From: Gammaproteobacteria bacterium 39-13
GTDB taxonomy: Bacteria; Pseudomonadota; Gammaproteobacteria; Berkiellales; Berkiellaceae
Length of the DNA: 62,002 bases
Assembly (NCBI GenBank): GCA_001898235.1
Contig: MKTN01000012.1
Coordinates: 1-62,002 of the forward strand
Direction of reading: 5' to 3'
The notes beneath the pieces are model-generated. The model did no database searches, was not told the origin of the DNA, and worked only from the letters and a program-made list of their open reading frames with translations. Shown piece by piece: positions 46,560 through 55,575 of this stretch. A program made the translations under genes and the position numbers. Position 1 is the stretch's first letter, and each line of letters opens with the position of its first letter.

Positions 46560-46789
46560 CGAAAGATAATGAGTTTTATTGATTGATAGTATTCATTAGA
46601 TCCCTTGGGATAAAGCATGAAATAGAAACTGTTGTATGCTCAACTTTCATGTTTGTTGAGTCTATTTTTAATAAATATTTCTTAATTATACTGTATTTAA
46701 ATTTATCTCAACCTTTCTTTTTTATTGACGATTTTCAGTTGTAGAGTACCAGAATTTATTTGTCACTCACCTTGTAAAGGAAAATCGCA

Positions 46790-47182
46790 ATGAAAACTGC
46801 AAATATGATTAAAGTTGGTGCTTGCATGATTTGTGCTCTTTTTATTGGTAATGCAATCGCCTCTGAAAGTTATTTAACGTTGGCTTCAAGTAAACCTGAA
46901 GCAAAAGAAACTGTCAAAAGCTTATCAGATAACCAGCTCGCAACAAATGTAAGAGAAAAATTTACCAAAGAAAAGTTATTTGGTAAGGATAAATTTGCTG
47001 ATATGGGGATCCACGTTACAGCGAAAAAAGGCGTTGTTACTATTACTGGAAAAGTCTCCAGCGCATCTGATGTAGATAAAGCTGTTAGTTTGGCTAAATC
47101 TGTAGATGGTGTGAAAAACGTTGTCTCAAAAGTGGTAGTGAAAGAAGATAAAAAAGATGTTAAGAAGACCGATAAAAAATAA
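46790..47182 (+). CDS. Exported BON-domain protein (OsmY-like)
   Basis: This 130-residue protein starts with a signal peptide (MKTANMIKVGACMICALFIGNAIASES, cleaved near residue 25). A single BON domain follows (residues about 47-118: LATNVREKFTKEKL, GVVTITGKVSSASDVDKAVSL, VDGVKNVVSKVVV), then a Lys/Asp-rich tail. BON proteins such as OsmY bind phospholipid surfaces in the periplasm and help under osmotic shock. It stands alone between two strong terminators of almost the same sequence. The ribosome site is AAAGGA, spacing about seven. Confidence 0.9.
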   Translation: MKTANMIKVGACMICALFIGNAIASESYLTLASSKPEAKETVKSLSDNQLATNVREKFTKEKLFGKDKFADMGIHVTAKKGVVTITGKVSSASDVDKAVSLAKSVDGVKNVVSKVVVKEDKKDVKKTDKK

Positions 47183-47198
47183 CTAATTAAAGTGCAAT

Positions 47199-47225
47199 AA
47201 AAAAAGCGCGTAAAGCGCTTTTTTT
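47199..47225. terminator. Bidirectional terminator between the BON and STAS genes
   Basis: AAAAAAAGCGC and GCGCTTTTTTT form an 11-bp stem around GTAAA, with T-runs on both strands, serving the two convergent genes. Confidence 0.9.
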
Positions 47226-47240
47226 ATTGAAGAAATACTG

Positions 47241-47585
47241 TTAATTTGTCTTTTTGATGGCAGTAACAGCGTTAGTAACATTTTCATGAATTTCAAAAAT
47301 AGAAGAGAACCCACTGATATCAAACACCTCTCTGACATCTTTTGACATATCACAAAGAAGCAATTTACCGCCATACGGTTTCACTTTTTTGGCTGCTAAT
47401 AGCAATACACGCAATCCTGCACTGCTAATAAATTGTACACGTAAGAAATCGATCACCATGACATGAACGCCCCTGTCAATAATTTCAATCAATTTCTCTT
47501 CAAATTCTACAGCCGCAGTACTATCGATTCTACCGCTTAAGGAGACTACTACGTGGCCGTCGATTTTATCTTCTTTAATTTCCAT
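47241..47585 (-). CDS. STAS-domain anti-sigma factor antagonist (RsbV/SpoIIAA-like)
   Basis: This 114-residue STAS protein shows the phosphorylated serine loop QFISSAGLRVLL (likely Ser55) and a start typical of the family (VVSLSGRIDSTAAVEFEEKL). Such proteins, when dephosphorylated, bind the anti-sigma kinase and release its partner. It is the last gene of a minus-strand cassette with a kinase of the RsbW type and a PP2C phosphatase. No sigma factor lies next to it, so the output may be another protein, as in HsbA-type modules. Confidence 0.93.
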   Translation of the reverse strand: MEIKEDKIDGHVVVSLSGRIDSTAAVEFEEKLIEIIDRGVHVMVIDFLRVQFISSAGLRVLLLAAKKVKPYGGKLLLCDMSKDVREVFDISGFSSIFEIHENVTNAVTAIKKTN

Positions 47586-47608
47586 GGTTTACCTTCGCTC
47601 ACACATGA

Positions 47609-48046
47609 TTAATCTAGTATTTTGGTGATTTTTAATACATTAAAATCGCCTTCACGTTGATATTCAACTTTGTCCATTAACGTCATGACTAAATGAATAC
47701 CCAATCCGCCGATATCTCGATTTTCTAACGTTAGTTGTGTATTAGGCCGTGTTTGTGTTGTTGGATCAAACTGTACGCCATCGTCTCGCAATTCAAGCTC
47801 AACTGCACTGTCACTTAGACGACACTCCAAAAGTACGGCATGCTCTTCTTTGTCAGTATAGGCGTGTGCAATGATATTGGTAATTAATTCATCCACGCAC
47901 AACAACAATTTATTGATGATAGTGTCTGGTATTTGATGATCATGCAAAAAATATTCGACACGCCTGGCAATACGCGGAGCTTCTTCTGCGCTGTTAGAAA
48001 AATGTAAAGTTAAATGTTGAGAACTCGTCATATTGTGCGTATCCAT
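47609..48046 (-). CDS. Anti-sigma-type serine kinase (RsbW/SpoIIAB-like ATPase)
   Basis: This 145-residue HATPase-c domain protein has the N-box CVDELITNIIAHAY, the G1 box RDDGVQFDP and the G2 box DIGGLGIHLVMTLMD. It should phosphorylate the STAS partner and hold a sigma factor or other target. It lies two bases after the PP2C gene and 23 bases before the STAS gene, so the three are translated together. No extra domain is present. Confidence 0.92.
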   Translation of the reverse strand: MDTHNMTSSQHLTLHFSNSAEEAPRIARRVEYFLHDHQIPDTIINKLLLCVDELITNIIAHAYTDKEEHAVLLECRLSDSAVELELRDDGVQFDPTTQTRPNTQLTLENRDIGGLGIHLVMTLMDKVEYQREGDFNVLKITKILD

Positions 48047-48048
48047 TC

Positions 48049-49239
48049 TCAGTTTTGTTTCCTAGCTAAATACCGCACAGCAAGCATAGTAATATCATCG
48101 CTTTGCGGCCAACCAGCTGCAAAATTAGTGATATCTGATCTTATTGTATTGATTAATTCGCTGACTGCCAAATCTCGGTATTTATCAAGGTTACTAGTAA
48201 GACGTACATCACCATAAAAACTTCCATCTGCTGTTTCTGCTTCGGTGACACCATCCGTATATAAGAAGAATAGATCACCTTCGTTCAATGTGACTTCATC
48301 TTCTTTATAATCGAGATCTTCCATGACGCCCAGAGCCATACCATGAATTTTCTTGATGGTTTCAATTTGTCCATCTTTACGAACAAGATGTGGTGGATTG
48401 TGTCCTGCATTGCAATAGGTTAGAAGACCTGATTTTATATCTAGTGTCCCGTAAAAAGTTGTTACAAACATCATATTAGTATTATCTTTTTGCAATGCAT
48501 TATTTACTTTGGTCAAACATTCACCAGGTGTTTTAGTACCACCATTGGCATGTGCTCGAATAAGTGTACGTGAAACGGTCATGAATAATGCAGCAGGAAC
48601 ACCTTTGCCTGAAACGTCAGCAATGACTATTCCTAGTTTTGAATTTTGTTCATCTAGCCAAAAGAAATCATAAAAGTCGCCACCAATTTCTTTAGCTGCT
48701 GTCATTTTAGCAAACATTTCAATATTGCTATCAGAGATAAAGTTTCGTGGTAAAATCGATTGCTGAATTTCGCTCGCTACGTTTAGTTCGTGCAAAATAC
48801 CTTCTAGACGAGATTTTGTTCTTTGTGCATCGATGAGACTTTGAATATGATTGAGCGTTTTATCTATGGTAACGTTAAGATCTTCAAAGTTAATCGGTTT
48901 GGTAACAAAATCGAAAGCCCCAAGATTCATTGCCGCACGAATGTTATTCATGTCACCATAGGCAGAGACAATAATTGGAATGACATCTGGAAATTTTTCA
49001 TTAATATTTCTTAGTAAGGTCAATCCATCCATTTCTGGCATATTAATATCAGAGATAACAAGCCTAATATCTGGTTCTTTAGCGAGCACGTCTAGCGCTT
49101 GTATCCCATTGCGAGCAAAGGATAACAAAAATTTCTTTTCTCTTAATTGGCGACGAAAACGTTGTGTCATTAACACTTCGACATCTGGTTCATCGTCAAC
49201 GATTAAGATTTTTGTGCCAATCATATTTGTTTCCATCAC
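48049..49239 (-). CDS. Response regulator with PP2C-type (RsbU/SpoIIE) phosphatase output
   Basis: This 396-residue protein has a receiver domain (ILIVDDEPD; phospho-acceptor Asp64 in VISDINMPEMDG; Lys114 in FVTKPINF), a helical linker, and a PP2C phosphatase domain with metal aspartates in EIGGDFYDFFWLD and LGIVIADVSGKGVPAALFM, plus LFFLYTDGVTEAE. Phosphorylation by the upstream histidine kinase should switch on removal of phosphate from the STAS protein. Start codons are GTG 49239 or ATG 49236; ATG 49224 (MIGTK), with GGAA upstream, is also possible. Confidence 0.93.
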   Translation of the reverse strand: MMETNMIGTKILIVDDEPDVEVLMTQRFRRQLREKKFLLSFARNGIQALDVLAKEPDIRLVISDINMPEMDGLTLLRNINEKFPDVIPIIVSAYGDMNNIRAAMNLGAFDFVTKPINFEDLNVTIDKTLNHIQSLIDAQRTKSRLEGILHELNVASEIQQSILPRNFISDSNIEMFAKMTAAKEIGGDFYDFFWLDEQNSKLGIVIADVSGKGVPAALFMTVSRTLIRAHANGGTKTPGECLTKVNNALQKDNTNMMFVTTFYGTLDIKSGLLTYCNAGHNPPHLVRKDGQIETIKKIHGMALGVMEDLDYKEDEVTLNEGDLFFLYTDGVTEAETADGSFYGDVRLTSNLDKYRDLAVSELINTIRSDITNFAAGWPQSDDITMLAVRYLARKQN

Positions 49240-49323
49240 TAAACCACACTGTGTAAATACCGCTCGCCCCTAGATGCGATGTTACAAGCACTGAGTGGGC
49301 GGTATATCTTGTTTGTATACTGC

Positions 49324-49377
49324 GCGCGGAATGAATCCGCGCTTACAATCAGGGGGAAAATCGCGATTTCCCCCTGA
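49324..49377. repeat. Pair of GC-rich hairpins between kinase and regulator genes
   Basis: GCGCGGA-ATGAA-TCCGCGC (49324-49342) is followed by TCAGGGGGAAA (49349-49359) pairing with TTTCCCCCTGA (49367-49377). They are much more GC-rich than the surroundings. They may be a dispersed repeat or weaken read-through from the kinase gene. Confidence 0.6.
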
Positions 49378-49444
49378 TAACCCCCATCGCGTAAGGAATC
49401 ACCTCTTCGATGCTTTGCATCTGAAGTGAAGTGAGCATATCCCC

Positions 49445-50548
49445 TTATTTTTTAGGCAACGTAATAATGAATTCTGTAAATTCACCCGGTGTTGATTCAA
49501 TCTCTAATTTACCGTTGTGCTCTGTTACCACAATATCATAGCATATAGGCAACCCAAGTCCGGTTCCTTGTCCTGCTGGCTTTGTCGTAAAAAATGGTTC
49601 AAAAATTTTAGCCCTTATGCTTTCAGGAATGCCATTTCCATTATCTTTAATCTTAATAATCACATTATTTTCATCTTGGGATGTTAAAATGGTAATGGTG
49701 GGCATAAAATCAACATTTTTTACTTTACTTTTCTCATTGGCTGCGTATAAACCATTATTAATAATATTAAGAAAGACACGACCAATACTTTGCTGATCAG
49801 CCAAAATAGGTTGAATAGTTTTATCGAGATTTTTTTCAATTTTGATGTTTAATTGATTATTCTGTGCACGCATACCATGATAAGACAAATTAAGATATTC
49901 TTCTAAAAGAGAATTGATATCAATCAAAGATTTTTCTACTTCTGACGTTCTTGCTTGAATAAGCATGTTTTTAATAATTGATTCTGCTCGCTTACCATGT
50001 TCGTTAATTTTTTTACAGTTGGTGACAATATCTTCAATGATGCTATTCACTACTTGCTTTGTTTCATCATTGACAGATTCTAAAGGCTTTACTAATTCTT
50101 CTTTTAACTCATCCATCAGTTCAACTGTCATATCTGAAAAATTGTTGATAAAATTAAGTGGATTTTTGATTTCATGAGCAATACCTGCAGCAAGCAAGCC
50201 TACTGAAGCCATCTTTTCTTGTATCATTAACTGATGTTGCACTTCTTTGAGATTTTGTTCAACCTGCTCAAGCTCCTCATTTTTTTTATCGAGCGCAGAT
50301 TTATGTTCATGAATACTTTTTTCTAACTGTTCTTTATGATGCTCTAGGTCATTCAGTGAAGGTTTAGCCTGTGGTTTGTTATGGCGGCTGTAAAGATAGA
50401 GCAACACAAAAGTTAGGATAGTACTGGTCGTTAATGCTATTGCGATACCATTTTGATGCTGTAAATACGCAACAAAAATCCCGCTGATGAGTAATATGAC
50501 TATCAGTAGGCTGATGGGATTTTTGATAAGAAATCGGTAAATTTGCAT
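49445..50548 (-). CDS. Membrane sensor histidine kinase
   Basis: The predicted 367-residue kinase has two membrane spans (about 9-27 and 34-50), so almost no periplasmic sensor. A long coiled coil follows (QLEKSIHEHKSALDKKNEEL), then the phospho-His box GIAHEIKNPLNF and the ATP-binding boxes NIINNGLYAANE, IKDNGNGIPES, FFTTKPAGQGTGLGLPI. It should phosphorylate the adjacent receiver-PP2C protein. The frame extends to a GTG at 50638, but the ATG at 50548 has GAAGG eight bases upstream and begins just before the first span. Confidence 0.9.
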   Translation of the reverse strand: MQIYRFLIKNPISLLIVILLISGIFVAYLQHQNGIAIALTTSTILTFVLLYLYSRHNKPQAKPSLNDLEHHKEQLEKSIHEHKSALDKKNEELEQVEQNLKEVQHQLMIQEKMASVGLLAAGIAHEIKNPLNFINNFSDMTVELMDELKEELVKPLESVNDETKQVVNSIIEDIVTNCKKINEHGKRAESIIKNMLIQARTSEVEKSLIDINSLLEEYLNLSYHGMRAQNNQLNIKIEKNLDKTIQPILADQQSIGRVFLNIINNGLYAANEKSKVKNVDFMPTITILTSQDENNVIIKIKDNGNGIPESIRAKIFEPFFTTKPAGQGTGLGLPICYDIVVTEHNGKLEIESTPGEFTEFIITLPKK

Positions 50549-50731
50549 TAAACGTGCCTTCACGCCTCCCTGTTGGAACGACACAGCATCAGGGTTTTTT
50601 CCCAAGCCTGTACAGCTATGATAATAATCAGTACCCACAACGCTTTTCTTGGGAATTAATAGTAATAATAGACTATGTTAGCAACTATGCTTTATTTTCA
50701 CCTAAATATATAAGCAGAGATGTAAATATAT

Positions 50732-51568
50732 TTAGAGTGGTTGGGTTAAAAACGAGACGAGTTCTGGAATAACTTGTTGCGGCGCTTCTTCCATTAACCA
50801 ATGCCCCGCATTTTTAATGATTTTTCCTTGTATATTATTGTTTACCTGACGACCCTGTTCAATTAAAAATTCTCCTGATGCTTTTTCTCCGGTTAAGACT
50901 AACATGGGCATAGTCAATTTCTTACTAGAAAATTTTTCAAAATCAACGGCATCTCGTTCGAATGCTCTAAAAACTTCAAACCCTGCTTTCATTGCACCTG
51001 GTTGCGCATATGATTCAGCATAGAAACGTCTATCTTGTTCAGGTACAGACTTTGTTTTATCTGCAGCAAAATCATTCCAGAAATGTTCTAAATAGATCCG
51101 CTCTCTTCCTTCCACAAGTTTCAGTGGGACTTCGCCATAAAAATGAAAATGCCAAAGATCGCGCAGTAACCAAACTGCTTTCCAATTGCCAATACCTGGT
51201 AGGAAGGCATCCATTAAGACTATGCGATCTACTGTTTCAGGGAATTGCGCTGCATAAGCATAAGCTACCATCAATCCAATGTCATGCCCCACTATCTGTA
51301 TATGTGAGAGTCCTAATGAAGTAATGAGTGCATGGATATCCTGTGCCATGATCTTTTTATCATAACCCTCTAAAGGCTTTGAAGATTGTCCAAATCCACG
51401 TAAATCTGGTGCAATCACTGTATGTGTTTTTGCAAGTGTTTCGATTAGAGGTAACCACATATGACTTGTTTGGGTATAGCCATGTAATAAGACTATCGGG
51501 TTGCCTTTACCCTCAGTGAGGTAATGGATTTTGAGACCATTGACATCAGCAAAATGGCTTTTCATCAT
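50732..51568 (-). CDS. Alpha/beta hydrolase, epoxide-hydrolase/dehalogenase-like
   Basis: This alpha/beta hydrolase (278 residues from the chosen start) has the oxyanion motif LLHGYTQTSHMW, the nucleophile elbow VGHDIGLMVAYA with Asp rather than Ser, a cap domain, and the catalytic His in NAGHWLMEEAP. An Asp nucleophile points to epoxide hydrolase or haloalkane/fluoroacetate dehalogenase activity rather than an esterase. The frame runs further upstream to 51706, but residues before MMKSHFADVNG look non-conserved; ATG 51568 or 51565 is preferred. It is divergent from the SDR gene. Confidence 0.85.
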   Translation of the reverse strand: MMKSHFADVNGLKIHYLTEGKGNPIVLLHGYTQTSHMWLPLIETLAKTHTVIAPDLRGFGQSSKPLEGYDKKIMAQDIHALITSLGLSHIQIVGHDIGLMVAYAYAAQFPETVDRIVLMDAFLPGIGNWKAVWLLRDLWHFHFYGEVPLKLVEGRERIYLEHFWNDFAADKTKSVPEQDRRFYAESYAQPGAMKAGFEVFRAFERDAVDFEKFSSKKLTMPMLVLTGEKASGEFLIEQGRQVNNNIQGKIIKNAGHWLMEEAPQQVIPELVSFLTQPL

Positions 51569-51832
51569 TTTCTCATTTTTAAACGGTTGGGCGTAAAGCT
51601 TAATAATAGACGAGTTAGATACATACAAGTAATTAACCTTAGTCCCTATCTCTGTCACTGGATGAATTAAGGGCAGAATTTTGCTATCAATGCAGGAATG
51701 AAACATAAAAAAATAACTCAGCCTTCTTTTTTAAAGTATGAAAAAATGAGACTATAGATTATATTTTTGAATGCAAATAAAGAAAGATATATCAGTAGCG
51801 CTAGCGCCTCTTAAATATTTAACGGAAATTAT

Positions 51833-52567
51833 ATGAAATCATTTCAACACAAAGTAGTTGTTATAACAGGTGGTAGCAGTGGAATTGGAAAGGCCACAGC
51901 TGAATCGTTCTATGACAAGGGAGCAAAGGTAATTATATTTGGTCGTGAGCCATTAAAATTACAAAGCGTTGCTGATGAGTTTTCAGGGAATATTACCACC
52001 GTTCAAGGAGATGTTTCTAAACTTTCAGATTTAGATAGGCTTTACAAAACAGTTATTGATTCTCATGGCAAGATAGATGTATTAGTGGTGAATGCGGGAA
52101 TTGCAGGTGGCCAGATAATTGATGAAGTTGATGAGCAACAATTTGATCAAATCATGAATATTAATTTAAAAGGCGCTTATTTTACCGTGCAAAAGGCAGT
52201 ACCTTTTTTCAGTTCAAGTGCTTCGGTCGTTTTAATTTCTTCCATGGCATGCCATGGTGGATGGAAGGGGTTAAGTGTTTATTCGGCGGCTAAAGCTGCA
52301 GTGAGTGTGCTTGCAAAAAGTTTCTCAGCAGATTTAATAGAGAGAGGGGTACGAGTGAATTCAATTTCCCCAGGTTTCACCGATACGCCTATATTTACTG
52401 ATAGAAGCGTCATATCAAAAGCAGCAGATCTTGTTCCTGTTAAACGGTTTGCAACACCTGAAGAGATAGCAGATAGCGTAATATTCTTGGCAAGTAACCC
52501 TTATATCGTCGGGGTAGATTTACTGATTGATGGAGGGGTAAGCACACTGCGACCAGATTTTCGTTAG
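51833..52567 (+). CDS. Short-chain dehydrogenase/reductase
   Basis: This 244-residue classical SDR has the cofactor motif TGGSSGIG (12-19), NAGIAGG, the catalytic Ser/Tyr/Lys in SSMACHGG and YSAAKAAVSV, and SPGFTDTPIF. The cofactor is probably NADP, judging from Arg after the second strand (FGREPLK). The substrate is unknown. It is divergent from the hydrolase gene across a 264-base AT-rich region that must hold both promoters. Confidence 0.88.
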   Translation: MKSFQHKVVVITGGSSGIGKATAESFYDKGAKVIIFGREPLKLQSVADEFSGNITTVQGDVSKLSDLDRLYKTVIDSHGKIDVLVVNAGIAGGQIIDEVDEQQFDQIMNINLKGAYFTVQKAVPFFSSSASVVLISSMACHGGWKGLSVYSAAKAAVSVLAKSFSADLIERGVRVNSISPGFTDTPIFTDRSVISKAADLVPVKRFATPEEIADSVIFLASNPYIVGVDLLIDGGVSTLRPDFR

Positions 52568-52687
52568 AGGCGTTATTTTAGTTCATTCAATATGCTAGAC
52601 AATCGTTTTGAGTTTTAGACATGCTATATTCTTTGATTCATTTAAGGTATCTTTGCTTTATGTAAATGAATTGAATGGAGTATATCA

Positions 52688-53662
52688 TTGAAAAAAGGGA
52701 CTTTGTTTTTTCTTTTGCTTGCAACAGGTCAAGCATCTGCGTACCAGGTTGTTGATGGTCGTAATTTTATCTTTTCAGAGCTCTTAGTTTGGAAACTACG
52801 CGAAGGTTCAGCTGAAAATTGGGCTCAAACCATTTCTCCTGCAGGAACAACCCGCTCTGCTTTTCTGCATGATGCTCCTTTTCCTTGGGATGCTGGTTTT
52901 AGGTTTGGAATAGGTAGAGAAAGTAGCGATCATTTGTGCAACAGTGCTTTAACCTACACACATTATCAAACGACAGGTCTCCGAGATATCAGTACTATCT
53001 TTGGCGGTATTGACTCAGCATTTACCGGTAATTTTTTTGCTAATAATCCTAGTGGAACTGGGTTTGGCCCTAACTATCATCATGCAGAGATAGATTGGAA
53101 GTTTTTATTTAATACTTTTGATTTATCACTTTCATATAAAATTGATATTGATTCTATTTTAATTATTCGCCCTATTTTAGGGATCAAAGCTGCGGTTATA
53201 AACCAAACACTTAATTCTCATTGGTTAAATCCAACTGTAGCAACTACATTTTCTGAAGCAACAGAAACGCTAAAAAATAATTTCTGGGGGATAGGACCAT
53301 CCATAGGACTGGAAAGTATTTGGCCAATTTATAGAAGGGCGGTTGCTAGTTTAAATTTATCAGGAAAACTTTCTACTGCAATTTTAGCTGGGCGTTGGTC
53401 TTTTGAGGATAATTATTTAAATGGAACGCCCACCTCTGTCACAGTTAATATGGATAATATTTATGGTGCAACGACGATGGCAAGTGCTTTTATAGGACTT
53501 GAATGGGTAGGTGAATTTTCTAACATCAATATGATGGCTCAATTGGGATATGAAGCCCAAGTCTGGTTTAACCAATTACAATATTATTCTTTCAATATGG
53601 GAAAACTTAATCACCTCATGTCTTTACAAGGGGGCGTTTTAGATTTTTATGTTAATTTCTAG
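52688..53662 (+). CDS. MOMP-like (Lpg1974-type) outer-membrane beta-barrel protein 1
   Basis: This 324-residue protein starts with a signal peptide (MKKGTLFFLLLATGQASA) from a TTG codon, with GGAG seven bases upstream. Alternating aromatic strands and blocks such as WDAGFRFGIG, TFDLSLSYKI, IIRPILGIKAAVI, NNFWGIGPSIGLE and LGYEAQVWF match the Legionella MOMP-like family of pore proteins. It ends in Phe, as outer-membrane barrels usually do. It is the first of three homologous genes in tandem, whose coding ends overlap. Confidence 0.85.
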   Translation: MKKGTLFFLLLATGQASAYQVVDGRNFIFSELLVWKLREGSAENWAQTISPAGTTRSAFLHDAPFPWDAGFRFGIGRESSDHLCNSALTYTHYQTTGLRDISTIFGGIDSAFTGNFFANNPSGTGFGPNYHHAEIDWKFLFNTFDLSLSYKIDIDSILIIRPILGIKAAVINQTLNSHWLNPTVATTFSEATETLKNNFWGIGPSIGLESIWPIYRRAVASLNLSGKLSTAILAGRWSFEDNYLNGTPTSVTVNMDNIYGATTMASAFIGLEWVGEFSNINMMAQLGYEAQVWFNQLQYYSFNMGKLNHLMSLQGGVLDFYVNF

Positions 53663-54596
53663 AAAATTAAATTTAAACATGGTTGCCATTATTTTTTTGT
53701 TTAGTATGAAGCCTTGCGAAGCTGCGTTGACACCATTTACGGATCTACTGATTTGGGAAATTTCTGAACAAACTTCATCTATTTGGTCAAACATCACTAC
53801 AACCCCTGCTAGCAATGTGTACGATTATCGAATTCAAAATACCGATTTTGACTGGCAACCTGGGTTGAGAGTAGGATTTTTATATGAACCAGAGCAAAAG
53901 TATTGGGATTCAAGATTATATTGGACTTATTTTTCAACCGATAAAAAATACAAATTACCTGCCTACGGGCAAATTGTTAGCCCCGGTTTTTTTAGTGGTT
54001 TTTTAAGTCTTGATACTTTTTTTGGTGTAGATTTTGACTGGCGAATTGCAATGAATATGCTTGATTATAATATTAGCCACGAATTTCCTGTAACTGATGG
54101 CATATCATTACGTCCTTCTCTAGGCGTAAAAGCAGGAACCATTCATCAGCATATTCATGTTGATTGGGATGCTGATGTGTATGGGGCAACTGAAAAAGTT
54201 AAAAATAATTTTTCTGGTATAGGACCAACATTTGGAATGGATCTAAAATGGAATTTTTTTAGGAATTTTTTGCTAATTGGAAATCTTTCCGGTGCATTTA
54301 TGTGGGGAAATTGGAAAGTTTCTGATATGTATAATCGACCAGGAGCTTTACTTGGCATTATTACACCGACCACTATCACAACAGACTTAAACGATGCAAA
54401 GCTCGGAACGCTAATGTTTAATTATTTTCTAGGGCTAGAATGGTTTTATCGTGGGCGTTCAGATCTATCTTTGCAACTTGGTTATGAGATGCAATTTTGG
54501 CCTAATCAAGTTCGTTTAACAATGTTTCAGCAGCTTCCAACACATGGTGATTTAACATTACAGGGTGCAACGTGTCGCATTCACATCAATTTGTAG
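53649..54596 (+). CDS. MOMP-like outer-membrane beta-barrel protein 2
   Basis: This 315-residue paralogue of the preceding gene has a signal peptide (MLISRKLNLNMVAIIFLFSM, cut near CEA). It repeats the family blocks: FDWQPGLRVGFL, NMLDYNISHEF, LRPSLGVKAGTI, NNFSGIGPTFGMD, WKVSDMYNRP and LGYEMQFWPNQVR. Its start lies 14 bases inside the end of gene 1, with no strong ribosome site, so it is likely translated by coupling. Its end overlaps gene 3 by 25 bases. Confidence 0.84.
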   Translation: MLISRKLNLNMVAIIFLFSMKPCEAALTPFTDLLIWEISEQTSSIWSNITTTPASNVYDYRIQNTDFDWQPGLRVGFLYEPEQKYWDSRLYWTYFSTDKKYKLPAYGQIVSPGFFSGFLSLDTFFGVDFDWRIAMNMLDYNISHEFPVTDGISLRPSLGVKAGTIHQHIHVDWDADVYGATEKVKNNFSGIGPTFGMDLKWNFFRNFLLIGNLSGAFMWGNWKVSDMYNRPGALLGIITPTTITTDLNDAKLGTLMFNYFLGLEWFYRGRSDLSLQLGYEMQFWPNQVRLTMFQQLPTHGDLTLQGATCRIHINL

Positions 54597-55468
54597 CTTT
54601 ATTCGGGTTGTTCTTCTCGTCTTGCGTGCATGCGGTTGAATTTTTTGCAGACGCGCTTTATTGGCATACAACAGAAGCAATCGATTGGGTATATGCAAAT
54701 GATCAGCATCTTCCTAATCAAACAATAACTTATAAAACGCTTTCATTTGATTTTGAACCAGGTTTTAGGTTGGGTATAAACTCACAAGGAAATTGTAAGG
54801 CCGCTTTGTATTATACTCGATTTCATACCCATAGTTCAGATGCTGTATTTGGTAACGTTATTTCTGGTTTTATTAGCGACAGAATAGCAAATTTTCCTAA
54901 TGGTCATTTTTTTCAAGCTGGTCAAATTAATATTGCTATCGATTACAATATGTTTGATGTGGATTTAAGCAAATCATTTTATTTTGGTGAGCGGGTAATC
55001 TTTGCACCAATGCTCGGGATCCGTGGGGGATGGATAAATCAAAAAATTCAATCAACCTTTCAGGGTTCTGTTTCTGCTGTAGAAAATGTTAAAAATGATT
55101 TTATAGGATTAGGACCTAAAGCAGGTGTTGATACCCAATTATCGCTTTTTTGTGCTAATAACACTGACTTTGGTTTATTTGCTGATTTTTCAGTGTCTTA
55201 TTTATGGGGACATTGGAAAATACGAGATGTTTACGTTGATACTACGCCTGCAACAGTGCGGGTTATTGTGCCCAGTCGACATATAGGTGCTTTAGCCACC
55301 CAAGCTATTTTAGGCCTACATTTCAATCATAAAGATCTATCGATAAAACTTGGTTATGAAATAATGGATTGGTTTGAGCAATGCCAGTTTTTTGATAACG
55401 GAACAGGTGCCCATAGCAATAATCTTGTTTTGCAGGGGTATACCTTCAGACTTTCATATAGTCTTTAA
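54572..55468 (+). CDS. MOMP-like outer-membrane beta-barrel protein 3
   Basis: This third paralogue is 298 residues long and starts at GTG within gene 2 with AGGG upstream. The signal peptide is short (MSHSHQFVALFGLFFSSCVHA). The same blocks recur: FDFEPGFRLGINS, NMFDVDLSKSF, FAPMLGIRGGWIN, NDFIGLGPKAGVD, WKIRDVYVD and LGYEIMDWFEQCQ. It is probably co-transcribed with the other two. Pairwise identity looks low, so the copies are old or diverge quickly. Confidence 0.84.
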   Translation: MSHSHQFVALFGLFFSSCVHAVEFFADALYWHTTEAIDWVYANDQHLPNQTITYKTLSFDFEPGFRLGINSQGNCKAALYYTRFHTHSSDAVFGNVISGFISDRIANFPNGHFFQAGQINIAIDYNMFDVDLSKSFYFGERVIFAPMLGIRGGWINQKIQSTFQGSVSAVENVKNDFIGLGPKAGVDTQLSLFCANNTDFGLFADFSVSYLWGHWKIRDVYVDTTPATVRVIVPSRHIGALATQAILGLHFNHKDLSIKLGYEIMDWFEQCQFFDNGTGAHSNNLVLQGYTFRLSYSL

Positions 55469-55575
55469 TCTTAAAAGACATTTTGCACGGTCTCAGATGT
55501 GCAGTAGTAGAAATTCATCTTACTTACTTGATTAATGCAGCAAGTTGTGTTAATAAGGTGATCCCTAATTAACAA

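Noticed and set aside
46735-46757. TTGACG with a possible -10 upstream of the BON gene
   Set aside because: No acceptable -10 box is found at 16-18 bp spacing; the nearest candidate, TAGAGT, is only 11 bp away.
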